A stretch of DNA of 41,139 nucleotides from Flavobacterium sp. A45 (GCF_002001005.1 NZ_MUNX01000038.1:1-41139); one strand, 5' to 3'. Counted from the first letter of the stretch, positions 8,349-18,451 are shown. Program-made: numbers and translations. Notes: generated from the letters alone by a model not told the origin.

Positions 8349-10589
8349 ATGAATAAGCTGCCTTTTTTGCTATTTATTATAGCTAGTTTTTTAGCTGTTG
8401 AAAATAGTAATGCCCAAAAAAAAGATGTAGAAAGCAGAATTGAAGAAGTGCTTTCTAAAATGACCCTTCGGCAGAAGATTGGTCAGATGAATCAAATTAA
8501 CGGGCGCAATCCTTCAGACAAATTATTCGAACAGATTCGTTCTGGCGAAGTTGGTTCAATGTTAAATGTTGGCAGCCCAGAATTGGTTAATCAATTGCAA
8601 AAAATTGCTAAGGAAGAATCGAAAACCGGAATCCCGTTAGTGATTGCAAGAGATGTTATTCATGGATTTAAAACCATGTTTCCAATTCCGTTAGGACAAG
8701 CAGCATCATTTAATCCTATTATAGTTGAAGAGGGTGCTAGAATTGCTGCAAGAGAAGCTTCGGAAAAAGGGATTCGCTGGACTTTTGCTCCTATGATGGA
8801 TATTTCAAGAGATCCACGATGGGGAAGAATTGCAGAAAGTTTTGGTGAAGATACTTTTCTGGCAGAAATAATGGCAAAGGCTATGGTCAGAGGTTTTCAA
8901 GGAAATGATTTAACTAATCCTTATTCCATTGCAGCTTGTGCCAAACACTTTGTAGCTTACGGAGCAGCAGAGGGGGGAAGAGATTATAATACAACGAATA
9001 TTCCGGATCGACAATTAAGAAACACCTATTTGCCTCCCTTTGAAAGTGCCATACGAGAAACAAATTGTGCGACGGTTATGACTTCATTTAACGCCAATAA
9101 TGGGATACCAGCCAGCGGGAATGAATTTCTTTTGAGAGATGTTCTTCGAAAAGAGTGGGGATTTGACGGTGTTGTGGTTTCAGACTGGGGTTCTGTAAAA
9201 GAAATGATCCAGATTGGTTTTTGTGAAGATACCAAAGATGCAGCTCGAAAAGGAGTGAATGCAGGTGTTGATATCGAAATGGTTTCAGGCTGTTATTTAG
9301 AACACATTGAAGCTTTATTGGCCGAAGGGAAGTTGCAGCAAAAAACGATAGATGATGCCGTTAGAAATATTCTGAGGTTAAAGTTTAAATTAGGTTTGTT
9401 TGACAATCCCTATACTGATGTAAAGTCCAAAACTTCAGTGTATTCAAAAGAACATCTGCAGGCTGCAAAACAAGCTGCGGAAGAATCTTTTGTGTTGTTG
9501 AAGAATAAGAATAATATACTTCCTTTAAAAAAATCAGTCAAAACAATAGCTATTATTGGTCCAATGGCTGATGCCCCTCATGATCAGATGGGGACTTGGA
9601 CTTTTGACGGTGAAAAAGCGATGACTCAAACTCCATTACAAGCTTTGCGTCAACAATATGGTAAAGATGTGAAATTTATTTATGAGCAAGGGCTTTCTTT
9701 TAGCCGGGATAATAATACGCAAAATTTTTCTAAAGCAGTTCAAGCTGCTCAACAGGCTGATTTGATTCTTGCTTTTGTGGGAGAAGAAGCTATTCTGTCA
9801 GGAGAAGCACATAGTTTGGCTGATATTAATTTAAAAGGAGCTCAAACCGAATTAATAGAAGCTTTGAGTAAAACAGGAAAGCCAGTAGTTACTTTGGTGA
9901 TGGCAGGAAGACCATTAACTATTGCAAAAGAAATAGAATTGTCGGATGCAGTATTGTATTTGTGGCATCCCGGAACAATGGGCGGTCCAGCTGTTGCAGA
10001 TATTTTGTTTGGAAAATCGATTCCAAGTGGAAAATTACCTGTAACTTTCCCTAAATATGTAGGTCAAATCCCTGTTTATTACAATCATGACAAAATTGGA
10101 AGACCGGCCACAAAAAAAGAAACATTAATAAATGATATTCCGTTGGAAGCCAAACAATCTTCGTTAGGAACTACTTCTTATTATTTGGATGCAGGTTTTG
10201 ATGCGATGTTTCACTTTGGATATGGATTGTCATATACAACATTTGAGTATTCTAATATGGTTTTGTCATCAGATTTATTTTCTCAATCGGATGTGATAAC
10301 AGTAAAAGTAGATTTAAAAAATACCGGAAATTACAACGCAACAGAGGTAGTTCAGCTTTATACGGCAGATTTATTTGGGTCAATAGCCAGACCCATAAAA
10401 GAACTAAAAGATTTCAAGAGAATCACTCTAAAACCGGGAGAAACACAAACTGTAGAATTTAAACTTCCAATTGCAAAACTTGCTTTTTGGGGAATCAATA
10501 ATACAAAATCAGTAGAACGAGGAAAGTTTACAATAATGGTTGGGGGAAATAGCAATGATGTGCTAAAAAAAGAATTTTCTGTTCAATAA
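8349..10589 (+). CDS. BglX-like GH3 beta-glucosidase, first gene of the glucuronate operon
   Basis: 746 aa with a signal peptide cleaved near NAQ (residue 23). Full GH3 architecture: DVIHGFKTMFPIPLGQ loop, DPRWGRIAESFGED, CAKHFVAYGAAEGGRDYN, nucleophile Asp279 in VVSDWGSV, then alpha/beta sandwich and fibronectin-III-like C-terminal domain. It is related to the 749-aa BglX-like protein at 3879 but clearly diverged. It heads a run of nine same-strand genes with short gaps that continues through glucuronate catabolism. This couples glucose removal from oligosaccharides to glucuronic acid release and use. Substrate linkage is not readable from sequence. Confidence 0.92.
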   Translation: MNKLPFLLFIIASFLAVENSNAQKKDVESRIEEVLSKMTLRQKIGQMNQINGRNPSDKLFEQIRSGEVGSMLNVGSPELVNQLQKIAKEESKTGIPLVIARDVIHGFKTMFPIPLGQAASFNPIIVEEGARIAAREASEKGIRWTFAPMMDISRDPRWGRIAESFGEDTFLAEIMAKAMVRGFQGNDLTNPYSIAACAKHFVAYGAAEGGRDYNTTNIPDRQLRNTYLPPFESAIRETNCATVMTSFNANNGIPASGNEFLLRDVLRKEWGFDGVVVSDWGSVKEMIQIGFCEDTKDAARKGVNAGVDIEMVSGCYLEHIEALLAEGKLQQKTIDDAVRNILRLKFKLGLFDNPYTDVKSKTSVYSKEHLQAAKQAAEESFVLLKNKNNILPLKKSVKTIAIIGPMADAPHDQMGTWTFDGEKAMTQTPLQALRQQYGKDVKFIYEQGLSFSRDNNTQNFSKAVQAAQQADLILAFVGEEAILSGEAHSLADINLKGAQTELIEALSKTGKPVVTLVMAGRPLTIAKEIELSDAVLYLWHPGTMGGPAVADILFGKSIPSGKLPVTFPKYVGQIPVYYNHDKIGRPATKKETLINDIPLEAKQSSLGTTSYYLDAGFDAMFHFGYGLSYTTFEYSNMVLSSDLFSQSDVITVKVDLKNTGNYNATEVVQLYTADLFGSIARPIKELKDFKRITLKPGETQTVEFKLPIAKLAFWGINNTKSVERGKFTIMVGGNSNDVLKKEFSVQ

Positions 10590-10653
10590 AAAAGTTTCAA
10601 TAATATTAAACCTCAATGATTTCTTAATCTCAATAAAATAACAAATATATAAT

Positions 10654-12456
10654 ATGAAAAAAATGATAATGTTGTGTTTAACCCTTTCTTTCTTAGGGAA
10701 AACAACAGCTCAAGAAGTACCTCTGGTAGCTAATGTTTTCGCTAGAAACAATATTAATTTAAATGGGAAGTGGAATTATGTAGTGGATCCATTAGAAAAT
10801 GGATATTATGATTACCGTCTTGTTCCTTTTCAAAATAATGGGTTTTTTGAAAATAAAACATTTAAGACCTCAGAATTACAAGAATATAATTTGAACACCT
10901 CTGCAACTATGGATATTCCATCAGATTGGAATACTAAAGATGATCGGTTGTTTTTTTATGAAGGAACAGTTTGGTTCAAAAAAGATTTTGTGTATAATAA
11001 AACAGCAGCGAGTAAAGGTATTCTTTATTTTGGAGCGGTTAATTATGATGCAAAAGTCTATGTGAACGGTAAATTAGTTGGCAGCCATGTTGGTGGTTAT
11101 ACTCCTTTCAATTTTGATGTTACCGATGTGTTGGTAGATGGGAATAATTTTGTTGTTGTCAAAGTAGATAACAAACGCCATAAAGACAATGTCCCAACGG
11201 TTAATATGGATTGGTGGAATTACGGAGGAATAACCCGTGATGTGGTACTTTCTCAAGTCCCAAATACGTATATTGAAGATTATCTTGTTCAATTGGATAA
11301 AAAGAACAAAGGGGTAATTTCAGGATGGGTAAAATTGAATGCTGCAACAGCAAATCAAACGCTGACAGTTCAAATTCCTGAACTGAAAATCAAAAAACAG
11401 GTTGTTACAGATGCTAATGGAATGGCATATTTTGAAGTAAAAGCCAATCCAGTTTTATGGATTCCGGAATCTCCTAAATTATATGATGTTACAATCAGCA
11501 AATCGGATGAAAATATTGCTGACAAAATCGGATTTAGAACCATAGAAACAAGAGGAAAGGAAATTCTATTGAACGGGAAAAAAGTTTTTTTGAGAGGAAT
11601 CAGTATTCATGAAGAGGCTCCGTTTAGACAAGGGAGAGCTTGGTCTCGCGAAGATGCGGTTACCTTGCTTACTTGGGCAAAAGAATTAGGGTGCAATTAT
11701 GTTCGTTTGGCACATTATCCTCACAATGAGACGATGGTGCGCGAAGCCGAAAGAATGGGATTAATGGTTTGGTCCGAGGTACCCGTTTATTGGACTATTT
11801 CATGGACAAACCCTGATACGTACAACAATGCACAGCGCCAATTGCACGATATGATTTATAGAGATAAAAATCGTTGTGCTGTTGTTATCTGGTCTATTGC
11901 CAATGAAACTCCTCATGGGGATGATCGTGATGTATTTTTGAGCAAACTTTCAAAATATGCCCGAGAGCAAGACAATACTCGTTTGATCAGTATGGCAATG
12001 GAAGTAACAAAAAGCGCAAATAATATGAACAAACTTAATGACAACATGAATGAATACGTTGATATTGTAAGTTTTAATCAATATTTAGGTTGGTATAGAG
12101 GAACAAATGAATCTTGTAAAACAATGCAGTGGGAGATACCGTATAACAAACCAGTTATTATCAGTGAATTTGGCGGAGAAGCATTACAGGGTTTGCATGG
12201 TGATAAAACAGAGCGCTGGAATGAAGAATATCAAGAAGAATTGTACAAACAAAATACTCAAATGTTTGCCAGAATTGATGGATTAGCAGGAGTATCTCCA
12301 TGGATTTTGGTCGACTTTAGATCACCTCGCCGACAGTTGCCAGTAATTCAGGATTTCTTTAACCGTAAAGGATTAATCTCAAGTGCTGGAATAAAAAAGA
12401 AAGCATTTTATGTCATGAAAGATTGGTATGAAACAAAAAAAGAAGAGTATAAATAG
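10654..12456 (+). CDS. GH2 beta-glucuronidase
   Basis: 600 aa, almost the length of E. coli UidA (603), with a signal peptide ending near TAQ (residue 20). Sugar-binding jelly-roll (about 25-190), Ig-like domain (about 195-295) and TIM barrel (about 300-600) are in the usual GH2 order. The acid/base is Glu418 in SIANETPHG and the nucleophile Glu505 in ISEFGGEAL. The N-x-K motif that binds the glucuronate carboxylate is present as Asn570-Arg-Lys572. These match E. coli Glu413, Glu504, Asn566 and Lys568 with nearly constant offset. That separates it from GH2 beta-galactosidases and mannosidases. It should remove terminal beta-linked glucuronic acid, probably in the periplasm. It lies 64 bp after the GH3 gene and directly upstream of a complete glucuronate pathway, which supports the assignment independently. 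Confidence 0.92.
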   Translation: MKKMIMLCLTLSFLGKTTAQEVPLVANVFARNNINLNGKWNYVVDPLENGYYDYRLVPFQNNGFFENKTFKTSELQEYNLNTSATMDIPSDWNTKDDRLFFYEGTVWFKKDFVYNKTAASKGILYFGAVNYDAKVYVNGKLVGSHVGGYTPFNFDVTDVLVDGNNFVVVKVDNKRHKDNVPTVNMDWWNYGGITRDVVLSQVPNTYIEDYLVQLDKKNKGVISGWVKLNAATANQTLTVQIPELKIKKQVVTDANGMAYFEVKANPVLWIPESPKLYDVTISKSDENIADKIGFRTIETRGKEILLNGKKVFLRGISIHEEAPFRQGRAWSREDAVTLLTWAKELGCNYVRLAHYPHNETMVREAERMGLMVWSEVPVYWTISWTNPDTYNNAQRQLHDMIYRDKNRCAVVIWSIANETPHGDDRDVFLSKLSKYAREQDNTRLISMAMEVTKSANNMNKLNDNMNEYVDIVSFNQYLGWYRGTNESCKTMQWEIPYNKPVIISEFGGEALQGLHGDKTERWNEEYQEELYKQNTQMFARIDGLAGVSPWILVDFRSPRRQLPVIQDFFNRKGLISSAGIKKKAFYVMKDWYETKKEEYK

Positions 12457-12506
12457 AAAGCCATTTATAAGCTGCATTCCCTAGTTACACTATTTAAAAT
12501 ATCATA

Positions 12507-14939
12507 ATGAAACAGAAGAATTTAATGTTTACTGTATTAGCAATTGCTATTACGGGTCAGGTCTCTATTGCGCAAAGTAAAGAGAATATTTACAAAAAAG
12601 GTTGGATCGATTTCAATAAAAATGGAATTATGGATGTCTATGAAAATCCAAAAGAACCAACGGAAAAAAGAGTCTGGAATTTGGTATCCTTGATGAACTT
12701 GGACGAAAAGACATGCCAAATGGCAACGCTTTATGGATTCAAAAGAGTATTGAAAGACTCATTACCAACACCGAATTGGAAAAATGAGATCTGGAAAGAT
12801 GGAATTGCCAATATTGATGAGCAATTAAACGGAGTAGGACTTTTGACCTCCAATGGTAGAAATGCCGTTGTGTCCAAAAATCTTATTTATCCTTTCAGTA
12901 ATCATGCCGAAGCCATCAACAAAACCCAAAAATGGTTTATTGAAGAAACACGATTAGGTATTCCTGTTGATTTTACGAATGAAGGAATTCACGGTTTAAA
13001 CCACACTAAGGCAACTCCTCTGCCTGCACCAATTGGTATTGGTTCTACCTGGAACAAAGATTTAGTGTTAAAAGCAGGTCAAATTGCCGGCCGTGAAGCA
13101 AAAGCTTTGGGATATACCAATGTTTATGCTCCAATTTTGGATTTGTCCAGAGATCCAAGATGGGGTCGTGTTTTAGAAACTTACGGAGAAGATCCTTTTC
13201 TGGTAGGTGCTTTGGGAACACAAATGGTTAAAGGAATTCAAAGTCAGGGTGTAGCTTCCACATTAAAACATTACGCTATATACAGTGTGCCGAAAGGAGG
13301 TCGTGACGGAAATGCTAGAACTGACCCGCACGTTAATCCGCGTGAATTACACGAAATACATCTTTATCCGTTCAAAAAAGTGATACAAGAGGCGCAGCCT
13401 ATGGGCGTGATGAGTAGCTATAACGATTGGAATGGTGAGCCGGTATCTGCCAGTCATTATTTCTTGACACAATTATTGCGTTGGGAATATGGTTTTAAAG
13501 GGTATGTGGTTAGTGATAGTGAAGCCGTTGAATTTATTTATACCAAACACCAAATTGCTCCTACCTATCAAGATGGAGTACGACAGGTTGTTGAAGCGGG
13601 ATTGAATGTAAGAACCCATTTTACTCCACCAAAAGATTATATTCTTCCTTTGCGTAATCTAGTAAATGAAGGAAAATTATCGATGAAGTTAGTTGATGAA
13701 AGAGTAGCTGAAGTCTTGAGAGTGAAATTCAGATTAGGACTTTTTGATACTCCTTATGTGGCAGATCCAAAAGTGGCCGATGCCATTGTAGGTGCCGATA
13801 AAAACAAAGATTTTGTATTGGACATTCAAAAACAATCCTTGGTTTTGCTTAAGAATGAAGGGAATTTATTGCCATTGGATAAAACTAAAATAAAAAAAAT
13901 TTTAGTTACAGGACCTCTTGCTGCCGAAGAAAACTATATGGTAAGCCGCTATGGTCCCCAAGAACTTAAAAACACTACCGTTCTTGATGGTATCAAAGAA
14001 TATTTGGGTAAGGATGTCGCTGTTGATTATGCTAAAGGGTGTGACGCAGTTGATGCCAATTTTCCTGAAAGCGAATTGATTAATTTTCCTTTAACAACTA
14101 AAGAACAAAGCGATATTGATCAAGCTGTGTTTTTAGCCAAACAAAATGACATTATTATTGTTGCACTTGGTGAAGACGAGAAAACTACTGGAGAAAGCAA
14201 ATCCAGAACAGGTTTAGATTTACCGGGTCGTCAACAACTGTTATTGGAAGCCTTGTACGCAACAGGAAAACCAGTGGTTTTGGTGTTGATAAACGGACAG
14301 CCTTTAACCATTAATTGGGCGCAAAAATTCGTGCCTTCAATTTTGGAAGCTTGGTTTCCAAGTCATCAAGGAGGTAAAGCCATCGCTGAAACATTGTTTG
14401 GAGATTATAATCCGGGAGGAAAATTGACGGTTACTTTTCCAAAATCAATGGGGCAAATTGAATTAAATTTTCCTTATAAACTAGGTTCTCACAACACACA
14501 AGGAAATGAAGGACCCAACGGTTTTGGAAAAACAAGTGTTAATGGTGCACTTTATCCTTTTGGTTATGGATTGAGTTATACCACTTTTAGTTATTCTAAT
14601 TTAAAAGTAACTCCAACGAAACTGAATTCTCAGGCAGAAATTAAAGTTGCTGTAAATGTAACCAATACAGGAAAACGAGCAGGGGATGAGGTAGTACAAT
14701 TATATATAAGTGATAAAAATGCGAGTGTAGTTACTTACGACTCTGTCTTGAGAGGTTTTGAGAGAGTGAATCTGCAGCCTGGAGAAACAAAAACAGTAAA
14801 TTTTACTTTACAGCCATCGGATTTGATGTTGTTGGATAAAAACATGAAGTGGACAGTTGAACCTGGAGATTTTGATATTAAAGTTGGATCCTCTTCTGAA
14901 GACATCAAACTAAAAGAACGTATAACTATTTTGCCTTAA
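12507..14939 (+). CDS. GH3 glycoside hydrolase with EF-hand-like loop
   Basis: 810 aa with a signal peptide ending near IAQ (residue 23). GH3 landmarks: NEGIHGLNHTKATPLPAP, DPRWGRVLETYGEDP, STLKHYAIYSVPKGGRDG and nucleophile Asp337 in VVSDSEAV, then alpha/beta sandwich and fibronectin-III-like domain. It is longer than the neighbouring GH3 proteins because of N-terminal additions, including an EF-hand-type calcium loop at residues 35-46 (Asp35, Asn37, Asn39, Asp43, Glu46). This long GH3 type includes beta-glucosidases and beta-xylosidases in Bacteroidota, so specificity is open. The gene is 50 bp after the glucuronidase and only 4 bp before KDG kinase, so it is firmly part of the operon. Confidence 0.9.
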   Translation: MKQKNLMFTVLAIAITGQVSIAQSKENIYKKGWIDFNKNGIMDVYENPKEPTEKRVWNLVSLMNLDEKTCQMATLYGFKRVLKDSLPTPNWKNEIWKDGIANIDEQLNGVGLLTSNGRNAVVSKNLIYPFSNHAEAINKTQKWFIEETRLGIPVDFTNEGIHGLNHTKATPLPAPIGIGSTWNKDLVLKAGQIAGREAKALGYTNVYAPILDLSRDPRWGRVLETYGEDPFLVGALGTQMVKGIQSQGVASTLKHYAIYSVPKGGRDGNARTDPHVNPRELHEIHLYPFKKVIQEAQPMGVMSSYNDWNGEPVSASHYFLTQLLRWEYGFKGYVVSDSEAVEFIYTKHQIAPTYQDGVRQVVEAGLNVRTHFTPPKDYILPLRNLVNEGKLSMKLVDERVAEVLRVKFRLGLFDTPYVADPKVADAIVGADKNKDFVLDIQKQSLVLLKNEGNLLPLDKTKIKKILVTGPLAAEENYMVSRYGPQELKNTTVLDGIKEYLGKDVAVDYAKGCDAVDANFPESELINFPLTTKEQSDIDQAVFLAKQNDIIIVALGEDEKTTGESKSRTGLDLPGRQQLLLEALYATGKPVVLVLINGQPLTINWAQKFVPSILEAWFPSHQGGKAIAETLFGDYNPGGKLTVTFPKSMGQIELNFPYKLGSHNTQGNEGPNGFGKTSVNGALYPFGYGLSYTTFSYSNLKVTPTKLNSQAEIKVAVNVTNTGKRAGDEVVQLYISDKNASVVTYDSVLRGFERVNLQPGETKTVNFTLQPSDLMLLDKNMKWTVEPGDFDIKVGSSSEDIKLKERITILP

Positions 14940-14943
14940 AATA

Positions 14944-15966
14944 ATGGCTGCTGAAAATATAAAAAAACGAATTGTCTCATTTGGTGAAATACTAATGCGG
15001 CTTTCACCGCCCAATCTTTTGCGGCTTTCTCAAACCAAATCTTTTGATGTGCATTATGGAGGTGCCGAAGCTAATGTAGCCACATCGTTATCCATTTTTG
15101 GATTGGATGTGACATTCATTACGGCAGTTCCACCCAATGAACTTGGTGAATCTGCATTGAGTATGTTGCGCTCGCACAGTGTAAAAACAATTTCTGCAAA
15201 ACAAGGAAGCCGATTGGGAATTTATTATTTTGAACACGGCGCTTCAGAACGTCCTGGTAAAGTCGTGTATGACCGAAGCGGTTCTTCTTTTGCGGAACTT
15301 AAAAAAGGGATGATTGATTGGGAATCTGTTTTCAAAGAAGCAGATTGGTTTCATTGGTCTGGAATAACTGTCGCACTTTCACTAGAGTTGGCAGATGTGT
15401 GTGAAGAAGCTTTGATTGTTGCTGATAGAATGGGATTGACCATATCGTCCGACTTAAATTATCGCCCCACTTTATGGAATTATGGTAAACAAGCTTATGA
15501 AATAATGCCCAACTTAGTGCAGTACTGTGATGTATTACTGGGGGGAATTGATGATTCTGAAAAATGTTTAGGTATAAAAGTAAATCCTTCGGATGATTTG
15601 GAAGTCGTTTTCAAACATTGGAGACAAAAATTCCCTAATCTAAAAATAATTGCTTCGACTGAACGATATGATGCGAATGCTTCTTCGAATATGCTGAGTG
15701 CCGTTTTGTGGACTGGAGAAAAAATGTTCCGATCGAAGAAATACAATATAAGTCATATTGTGGATAGAATTGGCGCAGGAGACGCATTTATGGCAGGAAT
15801 AATTTATGGTCTTATACATTTTCCAGATGATGTTCAAACTGCTTTGGAATATGCTGTCGCTGCTGGATGTTTGAAACATTCGATTGCTGGCGACATCAAT
15901 TTGGCTACTGTAAAAGAAGTAGAAGCCTTAATGAATGGAGCTAGCGGAGGTAGAGTGGTTCGATAA
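14944..15966 (+). CDS. kdgK: 2-keto-3-deoxygluconate kinase (PfkB family)
   Basis: 340 aa, cytoplasmic, no signal peptide. A ribokinase/PfkB-fold sugar kinase: N-terminal GGAEANVATSLSIFG motif and the C-terminal signature IGAGDAFMAGI with catalytic Asp280. It phosphorylates 2-keto-3-deoxygluconate (KDG) to KDPG with ATP. Specificity comes mainly from context: KDPG aldolase follows after 43 bp, and mannonate dehydratase, which makes KDG, is further along the same operon. The start ATG lies 4 bp after the GH3 stop, suggesting translational coupling. Confidence 0.9.
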   Translation: MAAENIKKRIVSFGEILMRLSPPNLLRLSQTKSFDVHYGGAEANVATSLSIFGLDVTFITAVPPNELGESALSMLRSHSVKTISAKQGSRLGIYYFEHGASERPGKVVYDRSGSSFAELKKGMIDWESVFKEADWFHWSGITVALSLELADVCEEALIVADRMGLTISSDLNYRPTLWNYGKQAYEIMPNLVQYCDVLLGGIDDSEKCLGIKVNPSDDLEVVFKHWRQKFPNLKIIASTERYDANASSNMLSAVLWTGEKMFRSKKYNISHIVDRIGAGDAFMAGIIYGLIHFPDDVQTALEYAVAAGCLKHSIAGDINLATVKEVEALMNGASGGRVVR

Positions 15967-16009
15967 TCAATATTAAAATAATGGATTTACGATTGAAAAA
16001 ATATTTAAA

Positions 16010-16678
16010 ATGATGAAAAAAACAAAAAGCGCAGTATCTGAAATTTTATTAAATGCAGGAATGATTCCTGTTTTTTATAATGGGGATGATGTTTTAAGTA
16101 TAGAAGTGTTACAGGCTTGCTATAATGGTGGGATAAAAGCTTTTGAGTTTACAAATAGAGGCCCGAATGCTTTGACAGTTTTCCAATCGCTAAGAAAATA
16201 TATTGACGAAAATAAATTGGATATTTTATTGGGAGCTGGTACTATTTTGAATGTTGATACCGCTAACGATTTTGCCAATGCTGGAGCTGATTTTTTAGTT
16301 TCCCCAATATTAAACGAAAAGATCGCGGTCTATGCTAATGATAATGAGTTGTATTGGATTCCGGGCTGTTCCACATTAACAGAAATTGCCAATGCGGAAG
16401 ATTTGGGAGCGGAAATTATAAAAGTATTCCCAGGATCAGTATTAGGGCCAGATTTTATTTCGGCAGTAAAAGGGCCGATGCCTTGGTTAAAACTGATGCC
16501 AACTGGTGGTGTAGAATTAAACGAAAAAAATCTAGCAGCTTGGTATAAAGCTGGTGTAGTTTGTGTAGGTATTGGTTCGCAACTGATTACAAAAGTTATT
16601 TTGGAACAAAGAGATTTTCAAGCATTGGAAATGACTATAAAATTGACTTTAGAGATTATTAAAACTTATAAAAAGTAA
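16010..16678 (+). CDS. eda: KDPG aldolase (2-keto-3-deoxy-6-phosphogluconate aldolase)
   Basis: 222 aa, cytoplasmic class I aldolase close to E. coli Eda in length (213 aa). It has the FEFTNRG motif with the catalytic Glu, LLGAGTIL, and the Schiff-base Lys138 in IIKVFPGS, followed by LMPTGGV. It splits KDPG into pyruvate and glyceraldehyde-3-phosphate, the final step of the pathway encoded here. Two consecutive ATG codons open the gene; either could be used. It ends 4 bp before the first SDR gene. Confidence 0.94.
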   Translation: MMKKTKSAVSEILLNAGMIPVFYNGDDVLSIEVLQACYNGGIKAFEFTNRGPNALTVFQSLRKYIDENKLDILLGAGTILNVDTANDFANAGADFLVSPILNEKIAVYANDNELYWIPGCSTLTEIANAEDLGAEIIKVFPGSVLGPDFISAVKGPMPWLKLMPTGGVELNEKNLAAWYKAGVVCVGIGSQLITKVILEQRDFQALEMTIKLTLEIIKTYKK

Positions 16679-16682
16679 CGAG

Positions 16683-17501
16683 ATGGATACTAAAGAATTA
16701 TTTAATCTGAAAGGAAAAGTAGCACTTATTACTGGAGGAGCAGGTGTTCTAGGAAGTAGTATGGCACAGGTTTTGGCAAAATATGGAGTAATTACAGGTA
16801 TTTTAGGTCAAACTATCGAAAAAACGGATGCCACAGTTCAGGTTATAAAAAAAAATGGAGGTGAGGCTTTTGCTGTAAAGGCGAATGTTTTGAATAAAGA
16901 GGAACTGGAAGAAGTTCGTGATTTTATTATTGGTAAATATGGTAGACTTGATATTTTGATCAATGCGGCGGGTGGCAATATACCTGGTGCAACTATAGCA
17001 CCAGATCAGGCTATTTATGATATGGAATTAGAGCATTTGCAAAAGGTTTTGGATTTAAATAACATTGGAACCATGTTGCCTTCTCAAGTGTTTTCTGAAA
17101 TTTTTGCCAATCAAAAAACAGGAATTATTATCAATATTTCGTCTAATACTGCTCAAAGACCTTTAACTAATGTTGTGGGTTATTCTGCAGCCAAAGCGGC
17201 AATAGATAATTTCACGAAATGGTTGGCTGTTGAATTAGCCAGTAAATATGGTGAAGGACTTCGTGTTAATGCAATAGCTCCAGGTTTTTTTATTGGTAAG
17301 CAAAACAGAACTTTACTACTTTCTCCTGATGGAAGTTTAACTTCAAGAGGAGAAAAAATTATAGAGCATACTCCGATGGGAAGATTTGGAATGCCAGCAG
17401 ATATGGATGGAGCTTTGTTGTTTTTATGTTCTGATATGTCCAAGTTTGTCACCGGAATAGTTATTAATGTTGATGGTGGTTTTGGAGCCACCAGTATTTA
17501 A
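16683..17501 (+). CDS. uxuB: SDR-family D-mannonate oxidoreductase (fructuronate reductase), copy 1
   Basis: 272 aa, short-chain dehydrogenase/reductase with the nucleotide-binding TGGAGVLG motif near residue 18, the NAAGG motif near residue 98, and the catalytic Ser with YxxxK (GYSAAK). It probably reduces D-fructuronate to D-mannonate with NADH or NADPH, as the SDR-type UxuB of Bacillus does; E. coli UxuB belongs to another family. Assignment rests on the position between KDPG aldolase and mannonate dehydratase/glucuronate isomerase. A second copy about 82 percent identical (counted by eye) follows at 17639. Which copy has which substrate or cofactor cannot be told from sequence. Confidence 0.82.
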   Translation: MDTKELFNLKGKVALITGGAGVLGSSMAQVLAKYGVITGILGQTIEKTDATVQVIKKNGGEAFAVKANVLNKEELEEVRDFIIGKYGRLDILINAAGGNIPGATIAPDQAIYDMELEHLQKVLDLNNIGTMLPSQVFSEIFANQKTGIIINISSNTAQRPLTNVVGYSAAKAAIDNFTKWLAVELASKYGEGLRVNAIAPGFFIGKQNRTLLLSPDGSLTSRGEKIIEHTPMGRFGMPADMDGALLFLCSDMSKFVTGIVINVDGGFGATSI

Positions 17502-17638
17502 AAAATGAAATTTCAGGGTTATTTTGTTTATGACCCAAAAAACAAAAAAGAAGTGTTTTAAGATTATAAAGCTAAAATGAAATAAATGCTGTTTTGATCT
17601 TAATGCAATGTGTGTAAAATAATTAACAATTAAATTAT

Positions 17639-18451
17639 ATGAATTCAATATTTAATCTGAAAGGAAAAGTTGCTCTTATCACAGGAGGTGGAGGAGTACT
17701 AGGCAGTAATATGGCTATAGTTTTGGCCAAACAAGGTGTTATAACTGGTATCGTTGGACTTACAATAGAAGAAGCGGAAGCTACAGTAGCTAGAGTAGTT
17801 GCGGTTGGAGGTGAAGCTTTCGCGGTTAAATCTAACGTTTTGAACAAAGAAGATTTAGAAGTAACAAGAGATTTTGTTATGGAAAAATACGGTCGTTTGG
17901 ATATCTTGATTAATGCTGCAGGTGGCAATATGCCTGGTGCTACTATAGGACCAGATCAAGCTATTTATGATATGCAATTAGCTCACCTACAAAAGGTTTT
18001 AGATTTAAATATCATCGGGACTATGTTGCCATCTCAAGTGTTTTCTGAAATTTTTGCAAAACAAAAATCAGGTATTATTATTAACATTTCTTCGGCATCT
18101 GCTCAAAGACCATTATCAAGAGTGGTGGGGTATTCGGCTTCAAAAGCGGCTATTGACAACTTTACCAAATGGATGTCAGTAGAATTAGCAGGAAAATATG
18201 GTGAAGGATTACGAGTAAATGCCATTGCTCCAGGGTTTTTTATTGGAGAACAAAATAGAGCATTACTACTTTCACCAGATGGAAGTTTAACTCCAAGAGG
18301 AGAAAAAATTATCGAACACACCCCAATGGGAAGATTTGGTATTCCGGAAGACTTAGATGGAGTATTATTATTTTTATGCAGTGATATGTCCAAGTTTGTA
18401 ACTGGAATTGTTGTTCATGTTGACGGTGGTTTTGCAGCCACAAGTATATAA
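17639..18451 (+). CDS. uxuB: SDR-family D-mannonate oxidoreductase (fructuronate reductase), copy 2
   Basis: 270 aa, tandem paralogue of the preceding gene, with the same TGGGGVLG nucleotide loop, NAAGG and GYSASK catalytic motif, and nearly identical C-terminal half (APGFFIG, HTPMGRFG). Differences cluster at about residues 36-75, the region after the first strand that usually contacts the cofactor adenosine, so the copies could differ in NADH/NADPH preference. The 137-bp gap between the copies is the largest in the distal operon and shows no convincing promoter or terminator. Mannonate dehydratase follows after 22 bp. Confidence 0.82.
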   Translation: MNSIFNLKGKVALITGGGGVLGSNMAIVLAKQGVITGIVGLTIEEAEATVARVVAVGGEAFAVKSNVLNKEDLEVTRDFVMEKYGRLDILINAAGGNMPGATIGPDQAIYDMQLAHLQKVLDLNIIGTMLPSQVFSEIFAKQKSGIIINISSASAQRPLSRVVGYSASKAAIDNFTKWMSVELAGKYGEGLRVNAIAPGFFIGEQNRALLLSPDGSLTPRGEKIIEHTPMGRFGIPEDLDGVLLFLCSDMSKFVTGIVVHVDGGFAATSI

